Below are positions 8,712 to 17,541 of a stretch of DNA of 64,000 nucleotides, piece after piece. A program made the translations under genes and the position numbers. The stretch is taken from the NCBI RefSeq assembly GCF_020886775.1, contig NZ_AP024525.1, forward strand, positions 1,116,001-1,180,000. Direction: 5' to 3'. This DNA is from Sinomonas cyclohexanicum (GTDB taxonomy: Bacteria; Actinomycetota; Actinomycetes; Actinomycetales; Micrococcaceae). Numbering within the stretch: position 1 is the stretch's first letter; each line of letters begins with the position of its first letter. The notes beneath the pieces were generated by a model that was given only the letters and a program-made list of their open reading frames with translations, was not told the DNA's origin and searched no databases.

Positions 8712-9664
8712 GACTCCCGGCCCGGCGGCCGCATCGGCACAGGGATCGGTCCGCCGCCGTTCCAGCTGCGCCCGGTTTCGAGGAGGATCTGGCCCATGGC
8801 AGCGCCGGAGGGCGAGAGCCGCTCGCCGCGGCGGCGCGCCAGCACGATGCGGCGGGCCGGCGGCGTGGGCGAGATGACCGTGATGACCTTGATGTCCTCC
8901 CGGAGGCTGTGGAGGGAGAGCTGCGGCACGAGCGCAATGCCCATGCCGACCGCAACCATGGCCTGCGCCTCCTGATAGCTGCGCGCCTCGAACGAGACGA
9001 CCGGGCTGAACCCCGCGGCCTCGCATGCGTCCTGGAGGAGCGCGAGGACGTTCGTGGAGGTGCGGATGATCCAGGGCTCGTGCCGGAGGTCTTCCATCCG
9101 CACGCTCGGCCGCTGCGCGAGTGGGTGGTTGGCGGGCACCAGGAGGACGCTTGGGTCGCGGCAGATGAGCTCGGTGCGCGTGCCTGACGGCTCCGAGGGC
9201 TCGTGCTCGTCGCGCGTCCACGTGATGGCGAGGTCGATCCCTCGGGACTCGAGGAGGTGCCCGATGTCCGCGCGCTGCGCGCTGTGGACGCGAAGGTCGA
9301 TCTGGGGGTGGCGATCACGGAACGCGGAGATCGCCGCGGGCAGGAAGGACTCGGTCACGGTAGGAATCGTGCCGAGCCGAAGCGTCCCGGTCCGCAGGCC
9401 GGCGATCTCCTCGAGCTCCTCGTGTGCGGCGAGGACGGCCCGCTCGATGTGCTCGGCATGGCGCACCACCGCCTCGCCGGCCTCCGTGAGGGTCACCCCG
9501 CGGGGCCGGCGCTCGATGAGCGGCTGGCCTGCCTCGTCCTCGAGCTGGCCGATCTGCTGCGAGACCGCCGAGACGGTGTAGTTGAGGCGCGCGGCGGCAG
9601 CCGTCAGCGATCCCGCGCGTGCGACTTCCACGAGCGCCAGCATCCGCCGGATGTCCATAGCCAT
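8696..9664 (-). CDS. LysR-family transcriptional regulator
   Basis: A 322-residue regulator. The N-terminal winged HTH (residues about 5-62) contains the hallmark AAAARLNYTVSAVSQQIGQL. A two-subdomain effector-binding region follows (TLRLGTIPTVTES...; VGMGIALVPQ). It is divergent from an MFS transporter and TcuA-like flavoprotein starting 174 bp away, the usual arrangement for a LysR that controls its neighbours in response to a substrate such as an organic acid; in Salmonella TcuR plays that role for tcuABC. Start: ATG 9664 (MAMDIRR) or 9658. The 3' end overlaps dacB by 16 bp, so the two transcripts are convergent and antisense at their tails. Confidence 0.9.
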   Translation of the reverse strand: MAMDIRRMLALVEVARAGSLTAAAARLNYTVSAVSQQIGQLEDEAGQPLIERRPRGVTLTEAGEAVVRHAEHIERAVLAAHEELEEIAGLRTGTLRLGTIPTVTESFLPAAISAFRDRHPQIDLRVHSAQRADIGHLLESRGIDLAITWTRDEHEPSEPSGTRTELICRDPSVLLVPANHPLAQRPSVRMEDLRHEPWIIRTSTNVLALLQDACEAAGFSPVVSFEARSYQEAQAMVAVGMGIALVPQLSLHSLREDIKVITVISPTPPARRIVLARRRGERLSPSGAAMGQILLETGRSWNGGGPIPVPMRPPGRESQSIR

Positions 9665-9838
9665 ACCTCGAGGCTACAGGAGTACTTAAGGCGGGTTCAG
9701 GAACTTTAGCTGGTGCGGAAGTTCGATCCGCTCCACGATGGTGTGCAGACGGGCAAACGGCCCGACCGATTCTCAGGGACGCATCAAGCCTCGCAGTCCC
9801 GGTTCGACAGCTGGACACTTCTATCGAGGAGGATAGAT
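9665..9838. promoter_or_regulatory. Divergent LysR / transporter control region
   Basis: 174 bp separate the LysR and MFS starts. The stretch 9680-9712 is less GC-rich and contains CTTAAG and CTTTAG about 13 nt apart, possibly part of a LysR (T-N11-A) site. No long perfect inverted repeat is visible. AGGAGG at 9827-9832 is the ribosome site of the transporter. Confidence 0.35.
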
Positions 9839-11239
9839 TTGCTCACCGCATCCCTGGCGGCGGCCCGTGTGGACCGTCTGCCCATCACGAGAGCGCACCG
9901 GATAGCGCTCGTTACCTTGGCGTTTGTGTTCCTGTTCGAGTTCGGGGACCTGAACACGTTCGCTTATGTTGCGCCCGCGCTGGTCAAGCAGCTCGCGTTC
10001 TCCGTCCCAGACGTCGCGATGGTCACCTCTGCTGCCTTCGTCGGCATGGCCGTCGGGGCGATCTTCGGTGGCCGCATCTCGGACCTGATCGGCCGCAGGC
10101 GGGCTCTGACCTACTCGACGCTGATGTTCTCCCTCTTCTCCCTCGTGAACGCGGCCGGCGTGAACGTGCCCACGTTCTTCCTGTTCCGCTTCCTCACCGG
10201 TGTGGGGCTCTCCGCGATGGTGGTCGCCGCGACGACGTACATCTCCGAGGTCATGCCGGCGGGGCGCCGGGGCCGCATGCAGTCCGCCGTCATGGCCGTG
10301 GGCCTGGCCGGCATCCCGGCCATGTCCTTCTCCGCCCGCGCTATCGTCCCCCTCGGCCAAGACACCTGGCGCTGGGTGTTCGTGCTCGGCAGCCTGGCCC
10401 TTTTCGCCGTGCCCGCGCTCCTCGTCCTGCCGGAGAGCCCGCGCTGGCTCGTCCACCGCAACCGGCTCGACGCCGCCGAGGCGTCGCTGGTCCGGTTCGA
10501 GGCCGGCGCGGGGCAGCTCCCGCCGCTCGCCCCCGTCCCGGAGCGGACGACGCCGGCCCCAGCCGGACGCTCGAGCAGTTACCGCGCGCTCTTCTCGGGG
10601 AAGACGGGCCGCACCACGCTCTTCCTCGCGGTCGTGTGGATCTTCCAGACCCTGGGCTTCTACGGCTTCGTGGCCTGGGTGCCCACGCTGCTCGCCCAGC
10701 ACGGGTTCAGCGTGGCCGAGTCCCTCGGGTTCTCCGCGCTGACTACCATCGGCGCAGTCCCCGGCGCGCTGCTTGCCTGGCCCGTGACGGACCGGTTCGG
10801 GCGGAAGCTGCCGATCGTCGTCGTGAGCCTCGCCACCGCCGCGAGCGGCCTCGCGTACGGCCTGACGTTCAACCCCGTGGCGATCGTGGTGTTCGGGTTC
10901 TGCGTCAACCTCCTGATACAGACCTTCGCGACCCTGCTCTACACGTACAGCCCCGAGCTGTTCCCCACAGGGCTGCGCAACGCCGGGCACGGCCTCGTGT
11001 ACGGCACCGGGAGGCTGGCGAACATCTTCGGCCCTATGATCGTCGCCACGATCTTCTCGGCCTTCGGCTACCAGGCCGTGTTCGTGTACATCGCCGCGTG
11101 CTGGCTCATTGTCGCGGCCACGGTGGCCGTGTTCGGCCCGCGCACCGGTCGCCGGCCGCTCGAGGACGTCGCCGACGAGGGCATCGGGCGCGCCGGCACT
11201 GGCCCGGCCCCCGCGCGGACCGATTCCTCGCGCGCTTAG
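9839..11239 (+). CDS. MFS transporter, probable organic-acid/proton symporter
   Basis: A 466-residue transporter with 12 predicted membrane segments. MFS motif A is GGRISDLIGRRRAL, with a second copy in WPVTDRFGRK. The internal PESPRWL belongs to the sugar-porter/aromatic-acid symporter group. A TTG start at 9839 is preferred because AGGAGG lies 6 nt upstream; the earlier in-frame ATG at 9713 lies inside the divergent promoter region and would add 42 uncharged-to-basic residues. The flavoprotein gene begins 54 bp downstream. Gene order regulator-transporter-dehydrogenase suggests uptake of the flavoprotein's substrate, possibly a tricarboxylate; this is inference. Confidence 0.85.
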   Translation: MLTASLAAARVDRLPITRAHRIALVTLAFVFLFEFGDLNTFAYVAPALVKQLAFSVPDVAMVTSAAFVGMAVGAIFGGRISDLIGRRRALTYSTLMFSLFSLVNAAGVNVPTFFLFRFLTGVGLSAMVVAATTYISEVMPAGRRGRMQSAVMAVGLAGIPAMSFSARAIVPLGQDTWRWVFVLGSLALFAVPALLVLPESPRWLVHRNRLDAAEASLVRFEAGAGQLPPLAPVPERTTPAPAGRSSSYRALFSGKTGRTTLFLAVVWIFQTLGFYGFVAWVPTLLAQHGFSVAESLGFSALTTIGAVPGALLAWPVTDRFGRKLPIVVVSLATAASGLAYGLTFNPVAIVVFGFCVNLLIQTFATLLYTYSPELFPTGLRNAGHGLVYGTGRLANIFGPMIVATIFSAFGYQAVFVYIAACWLIVAATVAVFGPRTGRRPLEDVADEGIGRAGTGPAPARTDSSRA

Positions 11240-11293
11240 CACGCCCTGAACCCCACCTGCCAGCACCACCACCAGAAAGAAACGGATACCCCT

Positions 11294-12781
11294 GTGCCTG
11301 AGTCGAACCACACCCCTGCCAACACCGCGGACGTGATCGTGGTCGGGGGCGGCAATGCCGCCTTCACCGCCGCACATGCCGCCGCCGTGCGGGGCCGCAA
11401 GGTCCTGCTGCTCGAGAAGGCGCCCCGCGAGCTCTTCGGGGGCAACAGCTACTACACCGCCGGCGCCACCCGGATCGCCCACAACGGTCTGGCCGACCTG
11501 GCCGACTTCATCGAGCCGGACGAGCGGCACGCCGTCACCGAGGTCCCCGCGTATAGCGTCGAGGACTACGTCAAGGACATGGAGAAGGTCACCGGCGGTC
11601 GCAACGATGCCGCCCTGACCGAGGTGCTGGCCGCCGAGTCCGCCGCCGGCCTGCGCTGGCTCCACTCCCTCGGCCTCAGGTACCGGCTGATGTACGAGCG
11701 CCAGGCCTATGAGCGCCCGGACGGCACCTACCTGTTCTGGGGCGGGCTGCATGTGGGCAACGTGGGCGGAGGCGAGGGCCTCATGCACGATCATCTCCGC
11801 GTCGCCGAGAGGCTCGGGGCCGAGGTCCGGTTCGGCCAGGACGTCGTCGGCCTCGTGGCGGAGGGCGGCGCCGTGGTGGGCGTGACCGTGCGGGAGGAGG
11901 GTGGCGCCGTCGTGCGTCTGCGCGCCGAATCGGTGATCCTGGCCGCCGGCGGATTCGAGGCGAGCCGGGAGCTGCGTGCCGAGCACCTCGGGCCGGGCTG
12001 GGAGAACGCCAAGGTGCGCGGCACGCCGTTCAACACGGGCCAGATGCTCACGGCGGCCCTCGGGCTCGGCGCCGCGCGCGGCGGGGACTGGTCCACGTGC
12101 CACTCCACGCAGTGGGACGCATTCACGCCGGGCAACGAGTCGAACCGGGAGCTGACCAACCGGCTCACGCGCCAGAGCTACCCGCTCGGGATCATCGTGA
12201 ACGCGCTCGGCGAGCGCTTCGTGGACGAGGGCGAGGACTTCCGCAACTACACGTATGCCAAGCTCGGGCGCGCGGTGCTCGAGCAGCCCGGCTCTATCGC
12301 GTACCAGATCTTCGACGCGACCCTGCGGCCCCTGCTCCGCAGCGAGGAGTACGACATGCCCGGCATCTCCGTGGAGACGGCGCCCACCCTCGAGGCCCTT
12401 GCCCGGAGGATCGGGGTGGACCCGGAGGCGCTCGTCAAGACCGTCAACGACTACAACACCTCCATCGACCTCTCCATCCCGTTCGACCCGAACATCAAGG
12501 ACGGCCGCGCGGCCCGCATGATCCCGGCCAAGAGCAACTGGGCCACGCCCCTGGCCACCGGCCCGTTCTACGCCTACCCGGTCACATGCGGCATCACCTT
12601 CACCTTCGGCGGCCTCAAGTCGGACACGCACGGCCGCGTCCTCGACACCGACGGGCGGGAGATCCCGGGCCTCTTCGTGTGCGGGGAGATGCTCGGCGGC
12701 CTGTTCGCGGACAACTACCCCGGCGGGTCCGGCCTCGCCGCCGGGGTCGTGTTCGGCCGGCGGGCTGGCTCGCTCGCCTGA
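11294..12781 (+). CDS. FAD-dependent dehydrogenase, TcuA/fumarate-reductase flavoprotein family
   Basis: A 495-residue flavoprotein of the FAD_binding_2 family. The N-terminal dinucleotide fold is DVIVVGGGNAAFTAAHAAAV with LLEKAP as the second strand. FAD contacts recur at NYPGGSGLAAGVVFGR near the C-terminus. GNAA in place of GxGxxG, FGGNSYYTAGATR, and the lack of a heme or Fe-S domain resemble TcuA, which oxidises tricarballylate to cis-aconitate. TcuA normally passes electrons to the membrane Fe-S/heme protein TcuB, and no TcuB gene is visible here. A GTG start at 11294 has only a weak ribosome site. Alternative: a generic enoate reductase or dehydrogenase of the same family. Confidence 0.85.
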   Translation: MPESNHTPANTADVIVVGGGNAAFTAAHAAAVRGRKVLLLEKAPRELFGGNSYYTAGATRIAHNGLADLADFIEPDERHAVTEVPAYSVEDYVKDMEKVTGGRNDAALTEVLAAESAAGLRWLHSLGLRYRLMYERQAYERPDGTYLFWGGLHVGNVGGGEGLMHDHLRVAERLGAEVRFGQDVVGLVAEGGAVVGVTVREEGGAVVRLRAESVILAAGGFEASRELRAEHLGPGWENAKVRGTPFNTGQMLTAALGLGAARGGDWSTCHSTQWDAFTPGNESNRELTNRLTRQSYPLGIIVNALGERFVDEGEDFRNYTYAKLGRAVLEQPGSIAYQIFDATLRPLLRSEEYDMPGISVETAPTLEALARRIGVDPEALVKTVNDYNTSIDLSIPFDPNIKDGRAARMIPAKSNWATPLATGPFYAYPVTCGITFTFGGLKSDTHGRVLDTDGREIPGLFVCGEMLGGLFADNYPGGSGLAAGVVFGRRAGSLA

Positions 12782-12804
12782 CCGGGGGCCCCAGCGCAAT
12801 GCGG

Positions 12805-12840
12805 GCGGACGACGGCGGGTGGGCCCCCGCCGTCGTCCGC
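12805..12840 (+). terminator. GC hairpin after the TcuA-like gene
   Basis: Perfect 15-bp stem GCGGACGACGGCGGG / CCCGCCGTCGTCCGC with a 6-nt loop, 24 bp after the stop at 12781. Confidence 0.65.
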
Positions 12841-12876
12841 CCCCCGCGGCGGGAAGGCCTCACGGCGCGACTTTAC

Positions 12877-12904
12877 GTTCTCCGAACATGGGCCGAACAC
12901 AGCT
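12877..12904 (+). promoter_or_regulatory. Candidate PhoP-type (PHO box) direct repeats
   Basis: GAAC occurs at 12884 and 12895, exactly 11 nt apart. Read on the other strand this gives GTTCGGCCCAT followed by GTTCGGAGAAC. Actinobacterial PHO boxes are 11-nt direct repeats with a GTTCA core. The site is about 120 bp before a secreted phosphoesterase gene, the kind of gene PhoP controls. Only two units are visible and neither carries a full GTTCACC, so this is tentative. Confidence 0.35.
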
Positions 12905-13023
12905 CTTTCCGAGGCGTCCTACCGTCGGAAGCAGCGCGCGATGGACAATCGCCGCGACGACCCGCGGCAGGCTGGCCCTGAAAGGGCAGCCTCCGGATCG
13001 GCGGACAGCAGGAGGAGGCGGCC

Positions 13024-14739
13024 GTGGCTGCACCATCTGACGCGGACCAGGTCCCAACGCCATCTGGTCCCGGTCAACGGCGGACGAGGCGCCAGCGCCT
13101 CGCACAGTGGGCGCGCCGGCATCGGGCCTTGGCCGCGCTCTCCGTGCTCGCCGTCGTGGTCCTCGTCCTCGGAGGCGGGTACGTCGCCGCGACGGTCAAT
13201 ACGGCAGGCACCGGGTCAGGGGCTGCGTCCGGGATCTCCAAGATCCAGCACGTGGTGATCATCATGCAGGAGAACCGGTCCTTCGACAGCTACTTCGGCA
13301 CGTTCCCCGGCGCGGACGGCATCTCCATGCAGAACGGCGTCCCGACGGTCTGCGTCCCTGATCCCGCCCACGGTGACTGCGTCAAGCCGTACTACGATTC
13401 GGCGGACAAGAACTCCGGTGGCCCGCACGGGCAGTCCAACGCGAGCGCGGACGTGGACGGCGGGAAGATGGACGGCTTCATCGCCCAGGCCGAGCATGCC
13501 GGCTCGAGCTGTGCCCCGAATGATCCGGCATGCGCGGGCGGGGCCACGACCGACGTCATGGGCTATCACGACGGGCGCGACATCCCGAACTACTGGACCT
13601 ACGCGAAGGACTTCACGCTCCAGGACCACATGTTCGAGCCGAACGCCTCCTGGAGTCTGCCCTCGCACCTGTACATGGTCTCGGAGTGGTCCGCGAAGTG
13701 CAGCACTGCCGGCGATCCGCAATCGTGCGTCAACGCGCTCCAGAGTCCGGGGAACCCGCCGGACTTCGGAGCCGGGCTCAGGAACACGATCATCGGTGCC
13801 TGCCGTGCGGGCCTGAAGGCGCCGGCCTGCCAGAAGACCCTCAACGCCGCGGGCATCACTCCCGACGTGGCCACGGAACTGCACACCCTCATCCAGCAGC
13901 ACTGCAAGGCCACGGACTCGTACACCGCCTGTGAGACGGCGATCGATCAGTCCCAGATCCCCGACGCGCTCAAGCAGAAGCTGCTCGCCATCGCCAAGAC
14001 CCTCGCACCCCCCGACTATGCGTGGACCGATCTGACCTATCTGCTGCACCAGCAGAACGTCCCGTGGGGCTACTACGTGTTCAACGGAACCGAGCCCGAC
14101 TGCCGGGATGACTCGGCCGTCACGTGCGCTCCCGTGGCGCAGAACGCCAAGACCCCGGGGATCTGGAACCCGCTGCCCTACTTCGACACCGTCAAGCAGG
14201 ACGGCCAGCTGGGCAACATCCAGTCGCTGACGAATTTCTACTCCGCGGCCAAGGACGGAACGCTCCCGGCCGTGAGCTGGATTGACCCGACCGGCGCGGT
14301 GAGCGAGCACCCGCCCGCGCTCGTCAGCTCTGGCCAGGCCTACGTCACGGGCCTCGTGAACGCGATCATGTCCGGTCCTGACTGGAACAGCACCGCGATC
14401 TTCCTGTCCTGGGACGACTGGGGCGGGTTCTACGATCACGTCACGCCGCCAACCGTGGACCAGAACGGGTACGGGCTCCGCGTGCCGGGGATCGTCATCA
14501 GCCCCTACGCGAAGAAGGGCTACATCGACCACCAGACGCTCAGCCACGACGCCTATGTGAAGTTCATCGAGGACGACTTCCTCCACGGCCAGCGCCTGGA
14601 CCCTGCCACGGACGGGCGGCCCGATCCGCGCCCGGACGTCAGGGAGAACAACCCGCAGCTCGGCAACGTGGTCGATGATTTCGACTTCAACCAGAATCCG
14701 TCCCCTCCCGTCATCCTGCCCAACGCCACAACGTACTGA
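13024..14739 (+). CDS. Membrane-anchored or secreted phosphoesterase (phospholipase C / acid phosphatase family)
   Basis: A 571-residue phosphoesterase (Pfam phosphoesterase, PF04185 type). A basic N-terminus precedes one hydrophobic segment at about residues 38-58 ([20 protein letters not shown]), an uncleaved anchor or signal, so the enzyme acts outside the cell. Family hallmarks are [17 protein letters not shown] just after the segment, [19 protein letters not shown], and the C-terminal metal-site region [13 protein letters not shown]...[16 protein letters not shown]. The likely substrates are phospholipids or other phosphate esters. Many Cys pairs fit an extracellular protein. The GTG start at 13024 follows AGGAGGAGG. 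Possibly induced by phosphate starvation (see the repeats at 12877). Confidence 0.88.
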   Translation: MAAPSDADQVPTPSGPGQRRTRRQRLAQWARRHRALAALSVLAVVVLVLGGGYVAATVNTAGTGSGAASGISKIQHVVIIMQENRSFDSYFGTFPGADGISMQNGVPTVCVPDPAHGDCVKPYYDSADKNSGGPHGQSNASADVDGGKMDGFIAQAEHAGSSCAPNDPACAGGATTDVMGYHDGRDIPNYWTYAKDFTLQDHMFEPNASWSLPSHLYMVSEWSAKCSTAGDPQSCVNALQSPGNPPDFGAGLRNTIIGACRAGLKAPACQKTLNAAGITPDVATELHTLIQQHCKATDSYTACETAIDQSQIPDALKQKLLAIAKTLAPPDYAWTDLTYLLHQQNVPWGYYVFNGTEPDCRDDSAVTCAPVAQNAKTPGIWNPLPYFDTVKQDGQLGNIQSLTNFYSAAKDGTLPAVSWIDPTGAVSEHPPALVSSGQAYVTGLVNAIMSGPDWNSTAIFLSWDDWGGFYDHVTPPTVDQNGYGLRVPGIVISPYAKKGYIDHQTLSHDAYVKFIEDDFLHGQRLDPATDGRPDPRPDVRENNPQLGNVVDDFDFNQNPSPPVILPNATTY

Positions 14740-14775
14740 CCACCGACCCGGGCTGGGGACTCTGGGACCTCTTGT

Positions 14776-14817
14776 GGGAATCGGTCCAAAGACCGCTCCC
14801 ACACGTGGTCGATTCCC
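14776..14817 (+). promoter_or_regulatory. Inverted repeat GGGAATCG / CGATTCCC
   Basis: GGGAATCG at 14776-14783 is matched by CGATTCCC at 14810-14817, with a small nested GGTC/GACC repeat inside. It lies between the phosphoesterase stop (14739) and the CHY gene start (14888). It could end the first transcript or act as an operator for the second. Confidence 0.4.
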
Positions 14818-14887
14818 TACAAAACGGTCGCGTGCGCTGCTTCCTAGCCTTCTTCCAAGACCCTTTCCTGGACCTTCTGGAGGAACC

Positions 14888-15241
14888 GTGAGCCACCCGA
14901 CGACGCCCGAAGTGAGCGGGGGAGCGCGGCCGGTGGAGGTCTTCGGGGCCACCGTGGACGACCAGACACGGTGCGTCCACTACCGCACCGAGGTGGACGT
15001 GGTCGCGATGAAGTTCAAGTGCTGCGGGCGGTACTACCCGTGCCACCTCTGCCACGCCGAGGAGGCCGACCACGAGGCGCAGACGTGGCCGCGGGCACAG
15101 TGGTCGGAGCCGGCGGTGCTGTGTGGGGTGTGCAAGGGCGAGATGACCGTCGACGCCTATCTCGCGACCACGTCCTGCCCGAACTGCAATGCCCGGTTCA
15201 ACGAGCGCTGCGCGGCTCACCGGCACCTGTACTTCGGCTGA
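14888..15241 (+). CDS. CHY-type zinc-finger protein
   Basis: A 117-residue protein of the CHY zinc-finger family. The signature is complete: CVHY, then KCC with YPCHLCH (about 45-56), a W within the sequence, LCGVC (about 78-82), and SCPNC...FNERCAAH at the end. In this family Cys and His residues bind three zinc ions; the bacterial role is unknown. The GTG at 14888 is chosen because GGAGGAA lies 4-10 nt upstream; the open frame reaches further up only through the preceding intergenic region. A strong hairpin follows the stop. A damaged copy of the last 23 codons plus this hairpin is found 5.4 kb downstream at 20632. Confidence 0.85.
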   Translation: MSHPTTPEVSGGARPVEVFGATVDDQTRCVHYRTEVDVVAMKFKCCGRYYPCHLCHAEEADHEAQTWPRAQWSEPAVLCGVCKGEMTVDAYLATTSCPNCNARFNERCAAHRHLYFG

Positions 15242-15247
15242 GGTGAC

Positions 15248-15283
15248 GCGGACGACGGCGGGCGCGCGCCCGCCGTCGTCCGC
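15248..15283 (+). terminator. GC hairpin between convergent CHY and alcohol dehydrogenase genes
   Basis: Perfect 17-bp stem beginning GCGGACGACGGCGGGCG with a 2-nt centre, so the effective loop is smaller-stemmed. It lies between convergent stops at 15241 and 15307 and can serve both strands. Nearly identical to the hairpin at 20707. Confidence 0.65.
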
Positions 15284-15306
15284 TCCCTGTTCGGCTCAGA
15301 TCGTCG

Positions 15307-16344
15307 TCACAGGCTGACCACGATCTTGACGATGTCAGGGTCCCGTGCGGCCATCCGCTCGTAGTACGACGGGACCTCGTCGAGCCCGATGTGGTGGCTG
15401 ATCATCGGCCGCGGGTCAATCCGGCCGAGGGCGGCCGCTTCCATGAGGTCGTCGATGAGAAGGACGTCTCCGAGTCCCGTCCAGACATCGATGGAGCGGA
15501 AGAGCAAGGTCCTGAAGTCGATGGTCATCGGACCATGACCGATCGCCGGCACCGCGATGCGGGCGCCCTGCCCCGCGACCCGTACGGCTGCGTCCAGGCT
15601 CGCCTGGGCACCGGCCGCGTCGATCACGCCGTCCGCGCCGTCGTGACGCGAGGGACGCACGAGCGCCTCCGCTTCCTCCACCGAGGCGACCGCCTCGTCC
15701 GCACCGAGGCTCCGCGCGACGTCGAGCCGGTGCTCCACCGGATCGACCGCGATGATCCTGTCGACCGCGGTGAGCCGGCGAGCGGCGTGGACGGCCGACA
15801 GGCCGATCGGGCCGCAGCCGAAGACCACGAGAGTGTCCGTCGGCTGCAGCCGCGTCGCGCGGACGCTGGTCAGGCCGGTCATCATGACGTCCGCCAGCAG
15901 CACCGCCGTCTCGTCCGGCACTGAGTCGGGAATCACGGCGAGCACCTGCTCCGCCCACGGGACGCGGATGGCCTCGGCCTGGCCTCCGTCGAGGGCGCCG
16001 AAGGACGGGCCGGAACCGTGGATGCCGCCCCGAGAGCAGAGCGCCACGAGTCCCCGGCGGCAGTTCTCGCATGCGCCGCAGTACGACGCCGGCGAGCCTG
16101 CGACGCGGTCGCCGACCTTGATCTTCGTGACGCCCTCGCCCACTGCCGTTACGACGCCGACGTACTCGTGGCCCAGAGTGAAGCCGGTGGCGGGGGTCAT
16201 GTGGCCGCCCACGATGGTCAGATCGCTTCCGCAGATCGCGGAGGTCGTGACGCGCACGACCGCGTCCGTGGGTCGAAGGATGACAGGCTCGTCGACCTCG
16301 GCGAGCAGGACCGTTCCCGAGCGTTCGTAGTAGGCCGCCTTCAC
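15307..16344 (-). CDS. Zinc-dependent alcohol dehydrogenase of the Baeyer-Villiger module
   Basis: A 345-residue medium-chain dehydrogenase. Zinc ligands are in AICGSD and GHEYVG. Structural-zinc cysteines lie in SYCGACENCRRGLVALCSRGG. The cofactor loop is VFGCGPIGLSAVHAARRL. ADHs of this class oxidise secondary or primary alcohols. It is the last gene of a minus-strand operon after the monooxygenase and esterase, and its ATG overlaps the esterase stop by 4 bp (16341-16344), so translation is probably coupled. In the inferred pathway it either makes the ketone substrate of the monooxygenase or oxidises the alcohol released by the esterase. Confidence 0.9.
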   Translation of the reverse strand: MKAAYYERSGTVLLAEVDEPVILRPTDAVVRVTTSAICGSDLTIVGGHMTPATGFTLGHEYVGVVTAVGEGVTKIKVGDRVAGSPASYCGACENCRRGLVALCSRGGIHGSGPSFGALDGGQAEAIRVPWAEQVLAVIPDSVPDETAVLLADVMMTGLTSVRATRLQPTDTLVVFGCGPIGLSAVHAARRLTAVDRIIAVDPVEHRLDVARSLGADEAVASVEEAEALVRPSRHDGADGVIDAAGAQASLDAAVRVAGQGARIAVPAIGHGPMTIDFRTLLFRSIDVWTGLGDVLLIDDLMEAAALGRIDPRPMISHHIGLDEVPSYYERMAARDPDIVKIVVSL

Positions 16345-17471
16345 CGGAGGCCCTCCTTCAGCTCCCGTGCCGCTGCCAGCAGAACAAGTGCCTGGTCTGA
16401 GACTCCGAGGGTCGCCCCGGCGTGGGTGGTGACGTAGGTGACGACGAGTCCGCTGTCGGGATCGGCGGCTGCGACCGAGCCGACTGCGCCCTGGTGACCG
16501 AAGGAGCGCCCGCCCAGAAGCGGGTTTGCCGCGCTCGGCAGCTCCACACCGGAGCCGAAGCGCGAGACGAGGTGGTTTGTCCGGTCCCAGCCATGGGTGC
16601 GCTCGGCGATCATCCCCTCGACCGCCTGGCGTGAGAGGGCGGCCGGCCCGGGGCCGTAGCCGAGCGCGTGCTCCAGGATCTGGGCGAGGTCGCTCGCCGT
16701 GCTCACTCCTGACATCGACGGCCAGCTCGCGGCGATGACGCGCGGGTCCGCGAAGAATCCCGGCGTGTCTGCAAGGATCGGCATGAAGGAGCCGTCCACG
16801 ATTGCACGTCCCTCCGTGATCGCTGCAGCTGTCGCCTCGGTCAGTACTGGTGGTGTGAAGCTGAGCGGGGCTACGGCGTCGGTGGTGCCGAAGTCGAAGC
16901 GAGCGTTGGCCGGACCCGTGAGGTGTGCGGCCACGTAGTGCTGCACGGTCTGTCCGATGGCGTGGTTGAAGACGCCCGCCATCAGTGCGCCGTAGGTGAA
17001 GGCGCCGTAGCCGTGGTCGGTGCCGGGTTCCCAGTACGGCTCCTGTCGGGCGATCTCCTCATCGAGGCGCCCAGCGAGGAGATCGTCCACGGTCAGTGGC
17101 GTGGCGACGGCGGGGATCCCGCAGCTGTGGTCGAGCACCATCCGGCCGGTGATCGATCGGGTGGAGGGCCGATCGAATGCCGGCCAGTATGCCGCGAGGG
17201 GTGCGTCGAGGTCGAGCAGCCCGCGATCGTGGGCATGGGCCGCAGCGAGGGCGACGAGGAGCTTGCTGACGGAGAACACCTGGACGGGTGTCGTGGTGGT
17301 CAGCGAGCCGCCCGCGAGGTCCACGACGCGCTCGCCGCGAACGGACACGGTGAGCTGGGCGCCGCCGGAGGACCGGGACAGCGAGCGTGAGAAGACCTCG
17401 CGCAGTTCCGCGCCGGCTTCGGTGTTGCTCCCGGTGACCGCGGCGACCGGGGGCAGGGTTTGAGTAGTCAT
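16341..17471 (-). CDS. Beta-lactamase-fold serine esterase
   Basis: A 376-residue member of the class C beta-lactamase/esterase (family VIII, EstB-like) group. The nucleophile motif is S67-V-S-K70 in VFSVSKLLV, and the second catalytic residue is likely Y155 in HGYGAFTYG. The third motif is HQGAVG in place of the KTG of true beta-lactamases, as in esterases of this family. No signal peptide, so cytosolic. It is sandwiched between a Baeyer-Villiger monooxygenase and an alcohol dehydrogenase, where hydrolysis of the lactone or ester formed by the monooxygenase is the obvious job. Start ATG 17471 (MTTQTLPPVA) follows GGAAGGG. Confidence 0.88.
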   Translation of the reverse strand: MTTQTLPPVAAVTGSNTEAGAELREVFSRSLSRSSGGAQLTVSVRGERVVDLAGGSLTTTTPVQVFSVSKLLVALAAAHAHDRGLLDLDAPLAAYWPAFDRPSTRSITGRMVLDHSCGIPAVATPLTVDDLLAGRLDEEIARQEPYWEPGTDHGYGAFTYGALMAGVFNHAIGQTVQHYVAAHLTGPANARFDFGTTDAVAPLSFTPPVLTEATAAAITEGRAIVDGSFMPILADTPGFFADPRVIAASWPSMSGVSTASDLAQILEHALGYGPGPAALSRQAVEGMIAERTHGWDRTNHLVSRFGSGVELPSAANPLLGGRSFGHQGAVGSVAAADPDSGLVVTYVTTHAGATLGVSDQALVLLAAARELKEGLR

Positions 17472-17541
17472 CGAGTACTTCCCTTCCTGTGGGCTGCGGG
17501 GCCCACATCTGTGCAGAGGAATGTGGCGTGCATGGTGGCGT

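Noticed and set aside
11294-12781. 3-ketosteroid dehydrogenase
   Set aside because: No other steroid gene is nearby and the sequence around GNAAFTAA and FGGNSYYTAG is closer to TcuA; the family call was kept broad.
9821-12799. 992-codon open frame on the minus strand
   Set aside because: It is antisense to the MFS and TcuA-like genes, is rich in Arg/Gly/Glu/His low complexity and matches no family; long antisense frames are expected at this GC content.
16341-17471. Antibiotic beta-lactamase
   Set aside because: No signal peptide, no KTG motif, and a catabolic operon context point to an esterase.
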